Both the position numbers and the translations under genes were made by a program. A stretch of DNA of 64,000 nucleotides, taken from positions 2,356,001-2,420,000 of the forward strand of contig JACKLI010000001.1 of NCBI GenBank assembly GCA_024235995.1, in the 5' to 3' direction. Shown one piece after another: positions 36,570 through 45,700 of this stretch; position 1 is the stretch's first letter, and every line of letters starts with the position of its first letter. This DNA is from Burkholderiaceae bacterium (GTDB taxonomy: Bacteria; Pseudomonadota; Gammaproteobacteria; Burkholderiales; Burkholderiaceae_C). Below the pieces are notes generated by a model, which was not told the DNA's origin, ran no database searches, and saw only the letters and a program-made list of their open reading frames with translations.

Positions 36570-37804
36570 GAGAAATTGTTTCGCGCCGAGTAGAAGGCGA
36601 TGTGCACCGATACACATGGAAGGACGTGCGGCAGCGTTCGATGCAGGTAGCTCACGCTTTGGAAAAGGGTGGCATATCGACAGGGCAGCGGGTGGCCACG
36701 CTGGCTTGGAATGGCTATCGGCATCTGGAACTCTATTACGGTGTGAGCGGATCGGGTCGGGTGCTGCACACCATCAATCCACGGCTTCATCCGGAGCAGG
36801 TGGCCTGGATCGTCAGCCACGCTGAGGACCAGGTGCTGGCTTTCGACACATCCTTCTTGCCCATGGTGCAGTCCATTGCGGGCAAGTGCCCAGGGGTAAG
36901 GCTCTGGATCGCGCTTTGCGAAAAGGATCAACTTCCGGTCGATTCGGGGATTCCGGGACTGTTGAGCTATGAAGATTGGATTGATGGCCATCTGGCCGAG
37001 TACCCGTGGCCGGATCTGGATGAGAACGTTGCGTCCAGCTTGTGCTACACGAGTGGGACGACGGGGAACCCCAAAGGGGTGCTCTATAGCCACCGCTCCA
37101 CGCTCTTGCACGCTTACGCAGCGGCATGGCCGGACGTCATGAACCTGTCGGCGCGTGATTCGGTGTTGCCTGTTGTGCCGATGTTTCACGTAAATGCTTG
37201 GGGTATCCCATATTCGGCGGCGCTTGTGGGATGCAAGCTGGTGTTTCCAGGGCCTGCTTTGGATGGCAAGTCGGTTTATGAGTTGCTCGAAGCGGAACAG
37301 GTGAGCTTCGCTGCGGGGGTGCCCACGGTCTGGCAGATGCTGTTGGGATACGTCGAAGCCAACGGCTTCAAGCTCAACCATTTGCGGCGCACCATCATCG
37401 GCGGATCCGCATGCCCTCCCTCGATGATGGATGCCTTCCGTGAGCGCCATGGCGTGGAGGTGCTGCATGCCTGGGGCATGACAGAAATGAGCCCGGTCGG
37501 CACTGTTGGCACGCTCAAGAACAAGCAGATCGCCTTGCCCAAGGAGGAGCAAACAGCGGTACGGCTCAAGCAGGGGCGCGCGGTTCCTGGCGTCGACATG
37601 AAGATTGTGGACGACGCCGGCCATGAGTTGCCCTGGGATGGCCGCAGCTGTGGTGACCTGCTGGTGAAGGGGGGCTGGGTCGTCAAGGGTTATTTCAGAG
37701 AGAACGTGGACAGCCCCCTTGTTGATGGCTGGTTTCCTACCGGGGATGTTGCGGTCATCGATGCGGATGGGTTCATGCAGATCACCGACCGGAGCAAAGA
37801 CGTG

Positions 37805-37839
<35 letters not shown>

Positions 37840-38222
37840 TGTCGAGAACATCGCCGTGGCCCACCCCGACGTGGCAATGGCGGCATGCATTGGCGTTCGG
37901 CATCCCAAGTGGGACGAGCGGCCGATCGTTGTCGTTGTCAAGAAGCCCGGTGCTGACATGACGAAACAGGCGCTGCTGCAGTTCTACGAGGGCAGGCTCG
38001 CGAAGTGGCAGATCCCCGATGACGTCGTGTTTGTTGAGACGATTCCCTTGGGTGCCACAGGAAAGATGCTCAAGTCCAAGTTGAGAGAACAACTGCAGGA
38101 CTACAAGTTGCCTTTGCCCTCCTGACGGATCCAATCGCACGCAACGCGCCATAACCAGAACGGAGTTTCTGGGGCTCCCACGCGGGCCCCTACGGACTCC
38201 GTGTGCCTAGCCCCCTGAAATT

Positions 38223-38918
38223 ATGTCAAGCACCATCAGTGAGCGGGAGCTCGCATTTCTTCTCTACGAATTTCTGGATACAGACGCTCTGCTCCAGCGT
38301 GATCGTTATGCCGAGCATTCGCGGGAAGTCTTCAACGCAACGCTGGACACCGCGCGCAAGATCGCAGAAGACTTCCTGGCACCCCACTTTCGAGAGGGCG
38401 ATGAGAACGAACCGCTCTTCGTTCATGGCAAGGCTCAACTCATCCCTCCCACCCGTGGAGCATGGCGAGCCATCGCTCGCGCGGGCTTTCTAAATGCCCA
38501 CTGGAACGAGGCGGAGGGTGGTCTCCAGCTGCCTGAGGTGGTGCTGCGCGCTGCCATGAGTTCGTTCTATGCGGCGAATGTCAGCACGGCGTCGTATCCG
38601 ATGCTGACCATAGCCGCCGCCAACTTGTTGCGGGCATTTGGCAGTGCCGAACTCAAGTCAAGGTATCTCGCGTCCATGGGGGATGGCCGGTGTGCAGGCA
38701 CGATGGCGTTGACCGAACCGGCACAAGGCTCTGGCCTTGCGGACATCACCACCAAGGCCGTGCCGCAGGCCGATGGCAGCTACCGTCTCTTCGGACAGAA
38801 GATGTTCATATCCGGCGGCGATCAGGATCTGACCGAGAACATTGTTCATATGGTGCTCGCTCGTATACAGGGAGCACCACCGGGTGTACGTGGAATCTCG
38901 CTGTTCCTCGTCCCGAAG
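38223..38918 (+). pseudogene. Acyl-CoA dehydrogenase (DmdC-like), N-terminal fragment
   Basis: 232 codons. LAFLLYEFLDTDALL at the start is typical of the long DmdC-like acyl-CoA dehydrogenases (about 590 residues), and GTMALTEPAQGSGLADITTK is the FAD/substrate loop. After LFLVPK the sequence turns into the antisense of an integrase gene, so the catalytic C-terminal half is missing. The open frame continues to 39194 but codes nothing known there. It follows the acyl-CoA synthetase by 97 bp, giving an activation-then-oxidation gene order. Confidence 0.88.
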
Positions 38919-38931
38919 CTATTCTTCATTG

Positions 38932-39164
38932 CGGGCTTGCTCGCATGTCATGTCAGGGAAAGTGCCAAGTTTGACCCAAACCATGGCCACCCCCAATCGC
39001 TTGACCACGTAGAAGGCGCGCACTCCGGTGTGCGTCATACGCATTGCCAACTTTGGTGTTTCGGTGTCATAGATCACCTGGCGCTTACCCGCAGCGGGGG
39101 CAACCAGACCGGCCAGGAGGGTCTTGGTGAGCTTTTGATGATTCGCAGTAGCCACGGTGTCCAC
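38932..39164 (-). pseudogene. Tyrosine-type integrase, N-terminal (arm-binding) fragment
   Basis: About 78 codons: GKRQVIYDTETPKLAMRMTH, then TGVRAFYVVKRLGVAMVWV and LGTFPDMTCEQAR. This is the DUF4102/Arm-DNA-bind domain of P4- or CTn-like phage integrases. The core-binding and catalytic domains are lost at the junction with the acyl-CoA dehydrogenase gene. The GTG start is preceded by GGAAAG. It faces away from the tRNA-Thr remnant 160 bp to the right, the usual geometry of an integrase next to its attachment site. Confidence 0.82.
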
Positions 39165-39177
39165 CTTTCCATTTTTG

Positions 39178-39244
39178 GGCTAGCACCGGGCTAGCACCGG
39201 GCTAGCAAACAGGGGATGATTTCGTAAAACTTCGTGCTAGCCCG
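39178..39244. repeat. GGGCTAGCACC direct repeats, probable integrase arm sites
   Basis: Three head-to-tail 11-bp units (gggctagcacc, gggctagcacc, gggctagcaaa) at 39178-39210 and one inverted copy (gtgctagccc) at 39235-39244 lie between the integrase start and the tRNA remnant. Lambda-type integrases bind such short repeats with their N-terminal domain. The assignment is by position and pattern only. Confidence 0.65.
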
Positions 39245-39325
39245 TTAAGTCTATTATGCCGAGTTCATTGGGAAAGTATAGATTTATTCAGGTGCATTAA
39301 TTAGTGGGTCTATGTATACCTGCTA

Positions 39326-39371
39326 ATTCGTAATGAGAAGGTCGGGGGTTCGACTCCTCTCTCCGGCACCA
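39326..39371 (+). tRNA. tRNA-Thr(CGT), 3' half only (attachment-site remnant)
   Basis: From the anticodon loop ttcgtaa through the T arm (ggggttcgactcctc) to the 3' end ccggcacca, the sequence matches tRNA-Thr with anticodon CGT. The D arm, the acceptor 5' strand and the matching anticodon-stem strand are missing: the preceding bases do not pair. It is therefore a duplicated 3' half, as left by integration of an island into a tRNA gene, not a functional tRNA. Confidence 0.8.
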
Positions 39372-39383
39372 GATCCGAAAGAA

Positions 39384-39418
39384 AAAGCCCGCTATGTAAG
39401 TCATAGCGGGCTTTCTTG
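39384..39418 (+). terminator. Rho-independent terminator behind the tRNA remnant
   Basis: aaagcccgctatg pairs perfectly with catagcgggcttt across a 5-nt loop, with T-rich sequence following (cttgtt). Such strong hairpins normally end a tRNA transcript, so this is the original host terminator. Confidence 0.8.
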
Positions 39419-41129
39419 TTCTCTGCGGCCGTATAGCCACCATGTAGCGAATCGGGCTGAAGAACGGCAAAGTTCCCCCAGTGTGTCCCCACAACCTTTG
39501 CCCTGGCGGGCGTACGTCTCAGGGAATGTAGTTCAGCGTCTCCGGCAACGGCAGATCGATCGGCGTCTCGAACAAGGGCCCGGCGCCATCCGGATCGACG
39601 ACGGTCGAACCCTGGCTGGCAAAAAAGGTGGCGAGCTGGTCTTGCGCCGCAATCGCAAAATTCCGGGTGTTGGCGCCACCGATCGCCGTCAGGAAGCCAT
39701 GCGGATCCTTGGGAAGGCTAGCGTCCTGCGCATACACCAGGTCATATTGATAGAAGGTTTGCCGATCGGCCAGGTCGCCGGCGCGCAGGATGGCGGTCGA
39801 CGTCGGGTTGGGCGATTGCTGGTCACCCTTGGCGTTCTGCAGGATCACCGGCCGCACGCGGACGCCCGGCAACGGCTGCTTGCGCAGCAGCGGCGCGTAG
39901 CTGACGTTATTGCCGGACTGGCCGACCCACTCGCCGCGGTCGAACATCTGCGCGATGGCAGTTGCACCGGGCACGTTGTTCACGAGGACCGGTTGGTTGC
40001 GCAAGGGGATGCTCTCCTCGAAGCGGAGGTTGTTCGGCGGTGCAACCCCTGGCGCGGGCGGAAGATTGATGAGCGAAGGCGTGCGCGCGGCGAGGTCTGT
40101 GCCGCGGGACGCGATGCGGAACCCGCCGAGGCGCGTGGTCTCGAACAGCGAGCCGCCGGCCACGTTCAGCACCGATGCCTGGATAGCGGGCTCCAGCGCG
40201 ACGAACGAGCCCCCGTAGATTCCGCCCCAGGACTGTCCGGCGTAGTAGATGCGCCGGGCGTCGAGGTCCGCGCTTCCGTCGCCGTCCACGTCCACGCCCG
40301 CCCGGATCTGCCGCACGAGATGGAACAGGTCGGCCACCGTCTGCCGGATGCCGTCGCGCGAGCCGATCATCGAGAGGTAGGGCGGTTTGGCCGAGGCCCC
40401 CTCCGTCCCGCCGAAAGTTCCGTCGCCGTTGACGTCTTCGGAACGCCCGCCCGCCGGGACCACCACGGTCCGACCGGCCGCGTTGGTGACCTCCAGGGTT
40501 CCCAGCGGACCGCCGCCATGGCCCATACCGTTGATGGCGACCGTCGCGATGCCCTTGGCCGCGAGGCTGGATGCGACATTCCACGCACCGTTGTTCATGG
40601 ATCCGCCGAAGCCGTGGCCGAAAATCATCACCGGCCATCCGCCCGCCGGGCGCGGGCCGGTCGGGAGGAAGACCTGCACGACCACGTCATGGGTCGAGAA
40701 AGGCTGCGGCACGCCTTCGAGCGTCGCCACGCCCGGGATGTAATAGTCGGTGTTGAGATAGCGCTGCGCCTGGTAGCGTCCGTAGGCGACTTGGCCAACC
40801 ACGGCGCCTCGCAAGTCGAGGTCCGCGAGCGAGAGGGTCGACGCGGCAAACGTCGGCAGCCCGGTGGTCTGCCGCTGCAGCCGAATGCTTGCCAGCGAAG
40901 CGCGATCGAACAGGGCACGGACTGGCGCGCCCGCTTGCGTGCCGATCATGAAATCCACGGCAGCCGCTGGCGTGCTCGCCTGCACCGCTTGTTGGATGCG
41001 GGTCAGCTCGATCGTGGAACTGCGCGTGGTGAACAGGCTGGCCGCGATGAGGTTCTCTGTTGATTCATCAGCACAACTGAGCCAGTGATCACGTTGAATA
41101 TTGAGCCACTGGGTTGATGGATTCTTTGA

Positions 41130-41945
41130 CTATTCGGTTGTGGATAAGTCTATCGGGTCTGCTGTTTTTCGATCTCCTTTCTGGCTCTTTGGGCGTTGCT
41201 TTGGGGGAGCCGCGCCAGCGGCACTGGAGTGCTTGAATCGCCAGCTCTCGTTGCCCGTCTCGACGATGTGGCAATGGTGCGTGAGCCGGTCAAGCAAGGC
41301 CGTGGTCATCTTGGCGTCTCCAAAGACGCTGCTCCACTCCGAGAAGGTGAGGTTGGTGGTGATCACCACGCTCGTTCGCTCATAGAGTTTGGAGAGCAGG
41401 TGGAACAGCATCGCGCCGCCCGACTGCGTGAATGGCAGGTAGCCCAGTTCATCCAGGATCACCAGATCGACGTACATCAGGCGGTGCGCCATTTGCCCGG
41501 CCTTGTTCTGCGCCTTCTCCAGCTCCAGGGCGTTGACCAGCTCCACCGTTGAGAAGAAGCGCACCCGCTTGCCATGCATGCGAATGGCCTCGATCCCCAG
41601 GCTCGTGGCCAGGTGGGTTTTACCCGTGCCGGGGCCACCAACCAGCACCACGTTGTGCGCCGACTCCACGAAGCGAAGGGTGTGCAACTGGCGCACCAGT
41701 GCTTCGTCGAGCTGCGCGTGGGCGAAGTCAAAGCCGGCGAGGTCACGGTGCGAAGGGAAGCGCGCCACGCGCATCTGGTAAGCCATGGAACGCACCTCAC
41801 GCTGAGCGGTCTCGGCCTTGATGAGCTGGTGCAGCACGGCCTCATGATCCAGCGACTTCATGCGGGCGGTGCCCAGTACCTCCGGCCAGGCACTGGCCAT
41901 GCCGTGCAGGCCCAGCGCTTTGAGGGCATCAATGACGTCATGCAT
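41130..41945 (-). CDS. istB: IS21-family helper ATPase IstB, copy 1
   Basis: About 271 residues of the IstB AAA+ family: Walker A GGPGTGKTHLATSL, Walker B LVILDELGYLPF, sensor region VVITTNLTFSEW. It selects target DNA and stimulates IstA. The start at MHDVIDALKALGL overlaps the end of istA by 8 nt, so translation is coupled; an earlier in-frame codon (41969) lies inside istA. Confidence 0.94.
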   Translation of the reverse strand: MHDVIDALKALGLHGMASAWPEVLGTARMKSLDHEAVLHQLIKAETAQREVRSMAYQMRVARFPSHRDLAGFDFAHAQLDEALVRQLHTLRFVESAHNVVLVGGPGTGKTHLATSLGIEAIRMHGKRVRFFSTVELVNALELEKAQNKAGQMAHRLMYVDLVILDELGYLPFTQSGGAMLFHLLSKLYERTSVVITTNLTFSEWSSVFGDAKMTTALLDRLTHHCHIVETGNESWRFKHSSAAGAAPPKQRPKSQKGDRKTADPIDLSTTE

Positions 41946-43473
41946 GGTCGGACTCCGGTGATGCCTCATGAGGCTGGACGTTGCGCAGTGCGTCGTAGCG
42001 CTGCAGGTTGGCCAGTGGCGGCGTGTTGAGCTTGAGCATCGTGGCCACCGGTGGCTCGGGCACGCGCTGCTCCTTCAGACGCGAGAGCACGTTGAGCACG
42101 TGCTCGGCACTCACCCGCCCGGACTGCAGCGCCAGCTCTACCGCCACCACCACGGCCTCCAGTCCATGCAGGCTCACCCCCATGAGCACCTGCGCCATCA
42201 CCCTGTCGCCACCGCTGTGGCGCAGCAACTGGCGCTGCATTTCCTGCAGTGGCTCGGGCATGGTCTTGAAGGGCGCGCCGTTGCGCAGCGCGCCGGGCTT
42301 TCGCTCGATGAGCGCGATGTAATGCATCCAGTCGTAGAGCGTCTGATCACGTTCGAAGCTGCGCGCCAGGCGCACCTGTCGCCCATCGGGCCCGACCACC
42401 AGCAGGCCATCCGCGTAGGCCCGCAGACTGACCACCGCATGAATCCATTCACACGGCACGCTGTAGCGGTTGCGCTGGAAGTGGATCAGTGCGGTCGCAG
42501 AGACCCGTACCGGCTGCTCCACGTAGCCATCAAACGCACGGGGGTTGGGCATGAGACGAGCACGTTCGTCCTGCCAGACATCGGCCACCGTGAGCTGAGT
42601 CCATTCCGGGTGACTCATCTCAGCCCAGGCCTTCACGCAGGCCTGCTGCAACCAGTCGTTGAGTTCACCAAGCGTCCCCCAGCGCCGCTCGCTGGCCTCA
42701 CGCCAGATGTCCTTGCGCCGATCCTGAACGTTCTTCTCCACGACCCCCTTCTCCCAGCCGGCGGCCCGGTTGCAGAACTCCGGCTCGAACAGGTAGTGCC
42801 CGGTCATCGCCTCGAAGCGTGCATTGACGCTGCGCTGTTTGCCATGGCCGACCTTGTCCACAGCGGTCTTCATGTTGTCGTAGATGCCCCGCCGGGGCAC
42901 GCCACCGAAGAGGGCGAACGCCCGTGCGTGCGCATCGAACAGCATCTCGTGCGCTTGGCTGTAGTACGCCACCAGGCAGAAGGCGCGACTGGCCGCCAGC
43001 TTGGTGTGTGCCACTTCCAGGCGGCGGCGCAGCCCGCCGATGAACAGGTACTCGCAGCTCCAGTCGAACTGGAACGCCTCGCCCAACTCGAAGCTCAGCG
43101 GCACGAACCCCGCACCACGCGCAGCGTTGCCTTGCTCTTGCTGCCAGCGCTGGGCAAAGGCGTAGACCGGCCCTCGGCTGCCGCTGTAGCCCTGCGCGCG
43201 CAGCGCCTCAAACATGGCCTTGATCCCGCGTCGATCGCGTTTGCTGCGATGGCTATCGGCCTTGAGCCATTGGCTCAACTGCTCCTTGTACGGATCCAGG
43301 ATGCTGGGGCCCGACACCCGCTGCGGGTATCGGGGTTCGGCCATCTGCCCGTCTTTGAGCCACTTGGTGGCTGTGTTGCGCGAGATGCCCAGGCGCCGGC
43401 TGGCCTCGCGCACCGACACGTCCTGCCTCAGCACGAGGCGGCGTAACTTGCTCAATGTGCTCACGTTGATCAC
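41938..43473 (-). CDS. istA: IS21-family transposase IstA, copy 1
   Basis: 511 residues. N-terminal helix-turn-helix (LRQDVSVREASRRLGISRNT), DDE core with FQFDWSCEYLFIGGLRRRLE (first Asp), GVPRRGIYDNMKTAVDKVG (second Asp) and AAGWEKGVVEKNVQDRRKD (Glu), then the beta-barrel C-terminus. Start is a GTG. Complete and probably active. Confidence 0.94.
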   Translation of the reverse strand: MINVSTLSKLRRLVLRQDVSVREASRRLGISRNTATKWLKDGQMAEPRYPQRVSGPSILDPYKEQLSQWLKADSHRSKRDRRGIKAMFEALRAQGYSGSRGPVYAFAQRWQQEQGNAARGAGFVPLSFELGEAFQFDWSCEYLFIGGLRRRLEVAHTKLAASRAFCLVAYYSQAHEMLFDAHARAFALFGGVPRRGIYDNMKTAVDKVGHGKQRSVNARFEAMTGHYLFEPEFCNRAAGWEKGVVEKNVQDRRKDIWREASERRWGTLGELNDWLQQACVKAWAEMSHPEWTQLTVADVWQDERARLMPNPRAFDGYVEQPVRVSATALIHFQRNRYSVPCEWIHAVVSLRAYADGLLVVGPDGRQVRLARSFERDQTLYDWMHYIALIERKPGALRNGAPFKTMPEPLQEMQRQLLRHSGGDRVMAQVLMGVSLHGLEAVVVAVELALQSGRVSAEHVLNVLSRLKEQRVPEPPVATMLKLNTPPLANLQRYDALRNVQPHEASPESDHA

Positions 43474-44486
43474 TCCTGCTCCCCCGTGCTGAAAAATTCA
43501 GCAGGATAGAGCGGCAACGTGGCTCAAATTTCAACGTGAATGCGTCCCGAAATGGCCCAGCTTTGGAAATGAATCAACAGTTCTCGCCGGGTGGAACGAC
43601 GTTCATTGCTTCGGCCAGCGCGGTGGCGTAGGCGGTGCCATCGGGACCCGAGGCCTTACCCGTCGCCGCATTGTGCCAAGCGCCCCGGGAAAGGCGACGC
43701 CCTTGCAGGTCGCGGATCCCATCGGTCACCACGAGCAGGTAGCGGGCGTGCTCCGCCAGCAGTTGGTCGCTCTCTACGAAGATGGTTTTCGTCGCAGAAT
43801 CCCACGTCGCCTGGTTGATTCCTACTCGCTGACCACGCGCGGCGCCGGTTTGCGCATCACCCACCTGCAGCAGGTAAACGGTGTCGGTTGTGATCGTGGC
43901 GGGATCGATGTCGCCGGTGAAGGGGATCGAGATGCGCGGTTGCGTATTGAACCCGTCGAGCGTGTTGATCAGGCTCAGGTCCGCGCAGTCGCTCACGCGC
44001 ACACTGCAGTCAGGAAGCGGCAGCGCAATCCGCCGAGCCGTGTACTGGGTGGTGTCGGAGACGGTGAAGCGGTCCGACGGGAACGGCGTAGCGTCCACGC
44101 TGGAGGTACTGAGCTGGACGCTCACGTCCGAAAGCTCCTCGCCGCCGGAGCACCCGACGGCGAGAACCGAACATGCGGCCAGCGCCGAGAGGAAAGCTGC
44201 GGACCGCGGGAAACGGCCTGCGTTGGAGTCGGGGAAGGGGCGAGGGATGCGCATGTTGTCTCCTGTTGGATTGGCTTCTTGCCTTCATGCACACCAGCAA
44301 CGCGCCAGGCCGCATGAAGGCAGATCCGGACGATATCGAGCCGTCGAGCCTGCGCACTATCGGTCCGTGCAAAGTTGGTTTCAAGGATGGAGACTTGGAA
44401 CTGGTCTGCGTTCTTGCCCACGCGGAAGCTCACGAAAAACGTTCCGCCGCGACAAGTCCAGCAGTCTCGACCTGCGAGCTTTCTCA

Positions 44487-44520
44487 AGGTAAAAGCGCCG
44501 CAAATGCGGCGCTTTTACCT
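44487..44520. terminator. Strong bidirectional terminator
   Basis: A 16-bp perfect stem (aggtaaaagcgccgca and its complement) with a 2-nt loop, ending in a T-rich strand in both directions. It lies 18 bp after the stop of the Bug receptor gene on the minus strand. Confidence 0.85.
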
Positions 44521-44537
44521 GCTTGCGTCCGCGGGCC

Positions 44538-45497
44538 CTACCGCCCCTGCTTCGGCAGGTTCAGGCTCTGCAGCACCGGCAGCCAGCGATCCGCCTCGAC
44601 CTGGATGAATTTCGCCAACTGTTCCGGCGTTCCACCCCGCGGCTCCATGCCGATGGCCTGGGCCTTCTCCACGAACTGGGGGTCGGCGATCACGTCGTTC
44701 ACGGCCCGGTTCAGCCGCTGGATTACATCCTTTGGCGTGGCCGCGGGGACTGACAGCGAATACCACAGGGTGGCCTCGAGGTCGAAGCCCTGCTCCTTGA
44801 AGGTGAGCGCTTCCGGCACCTGCGGCATGCGCTTGCTGTCCATCACGCCCAGCACGCGCAGCCTGCCGCTGCGGATGTGCGGCAGCGAGCCGGTGATCGA
44901 GGTGCCGTGGATGTCGATGTTGCCGCCCAGCAGGGCCTGCACCGCCGGCGAGTCGCCGCTGAAGGGGATGTGCGTGGTGCTGATGCCCAGCGACTTTTCG
45001 AAGCTCATGGGTGCCAGGTTGGTCAGGATGGCCGCGCCGGGGGAACCCCGGTTGATCTTGCCCGGGTTCTTCTTGGCGTACTCCACCATCTCCTTGATGT
45101 TCTTGTACGGCAGGTCGGTGCGGCCGACGATGATCGCCGGCTGGTAGGCGATCTGCGACACCGGCGCGAAGTCCTTCTGCGGGTCGTAGGGCAGCTTGTC
45201 ATACAGCACCGTGTTGTTCGCCAGCGTGCCCAGCGAGGACACCAGCACCGTCAGCCCGTCAGGCTGCGAGCGCGCCACGTAGTCGGCGGCGACGATGCCG
45301 CTGGCGCCGGGCCTGTTCTCCACGATGGTCTGCATGCCGCGCTTGGTCAGCTCCGCCGCGAGCAGGCGCACGTACTGGTCAGTACCGCCACCGGCGTTGA
45401 AGGGAACGACGATGCGGGTTGCCTGCTGCGCCTGGGCACTGCCGAGGGCGGCACAGAGGCCGAGCAGCATTCCTGAAAAGATCCTGCGAGAAATCAC
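44538..45497 (-). CDS. Bug/TctC-family tripartite tricarboxylate receptor
   Basis: 319 residues with a signal peptide ending ALGSAQA, then IVVPFNAGGGTDQYVRLLA, VENRPGASGIVAADYVARS and the family's late motif around RMPQVPEALTFKEQGFD. Bug proteins are periplasmic receptors for carboxylates and are greatly expanded in Comamonadaceae and Bordetella, often without a dedicated permease, as here. Substrate not predictable. Confidence 0.93.
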   Translation of the reverse strand: MISRRIFSGMLLGLCAALGSAQAQQATRIVVPFNAGGGTDQYVRLLAAELTKRGMQTIVENRPGASGIVAADYVARSQPDGLTVLVSSLGTLANNTVLYDKLPYDPQKDFAPVSQIAYQPAIIVGRTDLPYKNIKEMVEYAKKNPGKINRGSPGAAILTNLAPMSFEKSLGISTTHIPFSGDSPAVQALLGGNIDIHGTSITGSLPHIRSGRLRVLGVMDSKRMPQVPEALTFKEQGFDLEATLWYSLSVPAATPKDVIQRLNRAVNDVIADPQFVEKAQAIGMEPRGGTPEQLAKFIQVEADRWLPVLQSLNLPKQGR

Positions 45498-45700
45498 CTT
45501 TGTCTCCTTGCCCTCTGGTGGGCCTGTGCCTGTGGAAGTGATGCGCCGAACGCGGCGGATGATCGGCGTGTGGAAGTCAGTCTAGTAGCGGCCCCGGCGA
45601 CGCGACCTGCAAGGTATGAAAAGCTGGTTTCCATGCCGTGCACGGGCACGCGGGCGAGGCGGGGCCACGATGGACGGCCTGATTGCAGCGATCCCGCCCC

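Larger units (their letters stand above)
41058..43579 (-). mobile_element. IS21-family element, copy 1, with 6-bp target duplication
   Basis: 2,522 bp with ends TGTTGATTCAT / ATGAATCAACA, carrying istA and istB. GTTCTC is duplicated (41052-41057 and 43580-43585). The second copy at 53262-55783 has the same length and the same encoded proteins in the opposite direction. Repeats related to ttgaa(t/a)(a/t)ttgagccac lie inside each end, typical of the multiple IstA sites of IS21. Confidence 0.94.
39519..44254 (-). pseudogene. Extracellular lipase-like lipoprotein (Pla-1/cef or Lipase_bact_N type), split by an IS21 element
   Basis: The 5' part (44254-43580) has a signal peptide with a probable lipobox (LAVGC) and the N-terminal domain. 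The 3' part (41057-39519) has the alpha/beta hydrolase core, with GHGFGGSMNNG and the nucleophile motif GQSWGG. GTTCTC flanks the inserted element on both sides; removing the element and one copy restores the frame ...VVPPGENLIAASLF. The intact protein would have about 735 residues and sit at the cell surface. An in-frame GTG (40985) could give a cytoplasmic 488-residue core without a signal. Substrate unknown; family members hydrolyse lipids or polyesters. Confidence 0.82.

Noticed and set aside
39178..39210. CRISPR-like short repeats
   Set aside because: Units of 11 bp are directly adjacent without spacers; position next to an integrase start fits arm sites.
39326..39371. Functional tRNA-Thr
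   Set aside because: No D arm, no 5' acceptor strand, and the anticodon stem cannot pair; only the 3' half is present.
39333..41063. 576-codon plus-strand frame opposite the lipase 3' part
   Set aside because: Antisense of conserved hydrolase motifs; starts inside the tRNA remnant; low-complexity Arg/Gly/Val composition.
41968..43446. 492-codon frame opposite istA (also 53395-54873)
   Set aside because: Shadow of the IstA gene; present in both IS21 copies simply because the DNA is the same.
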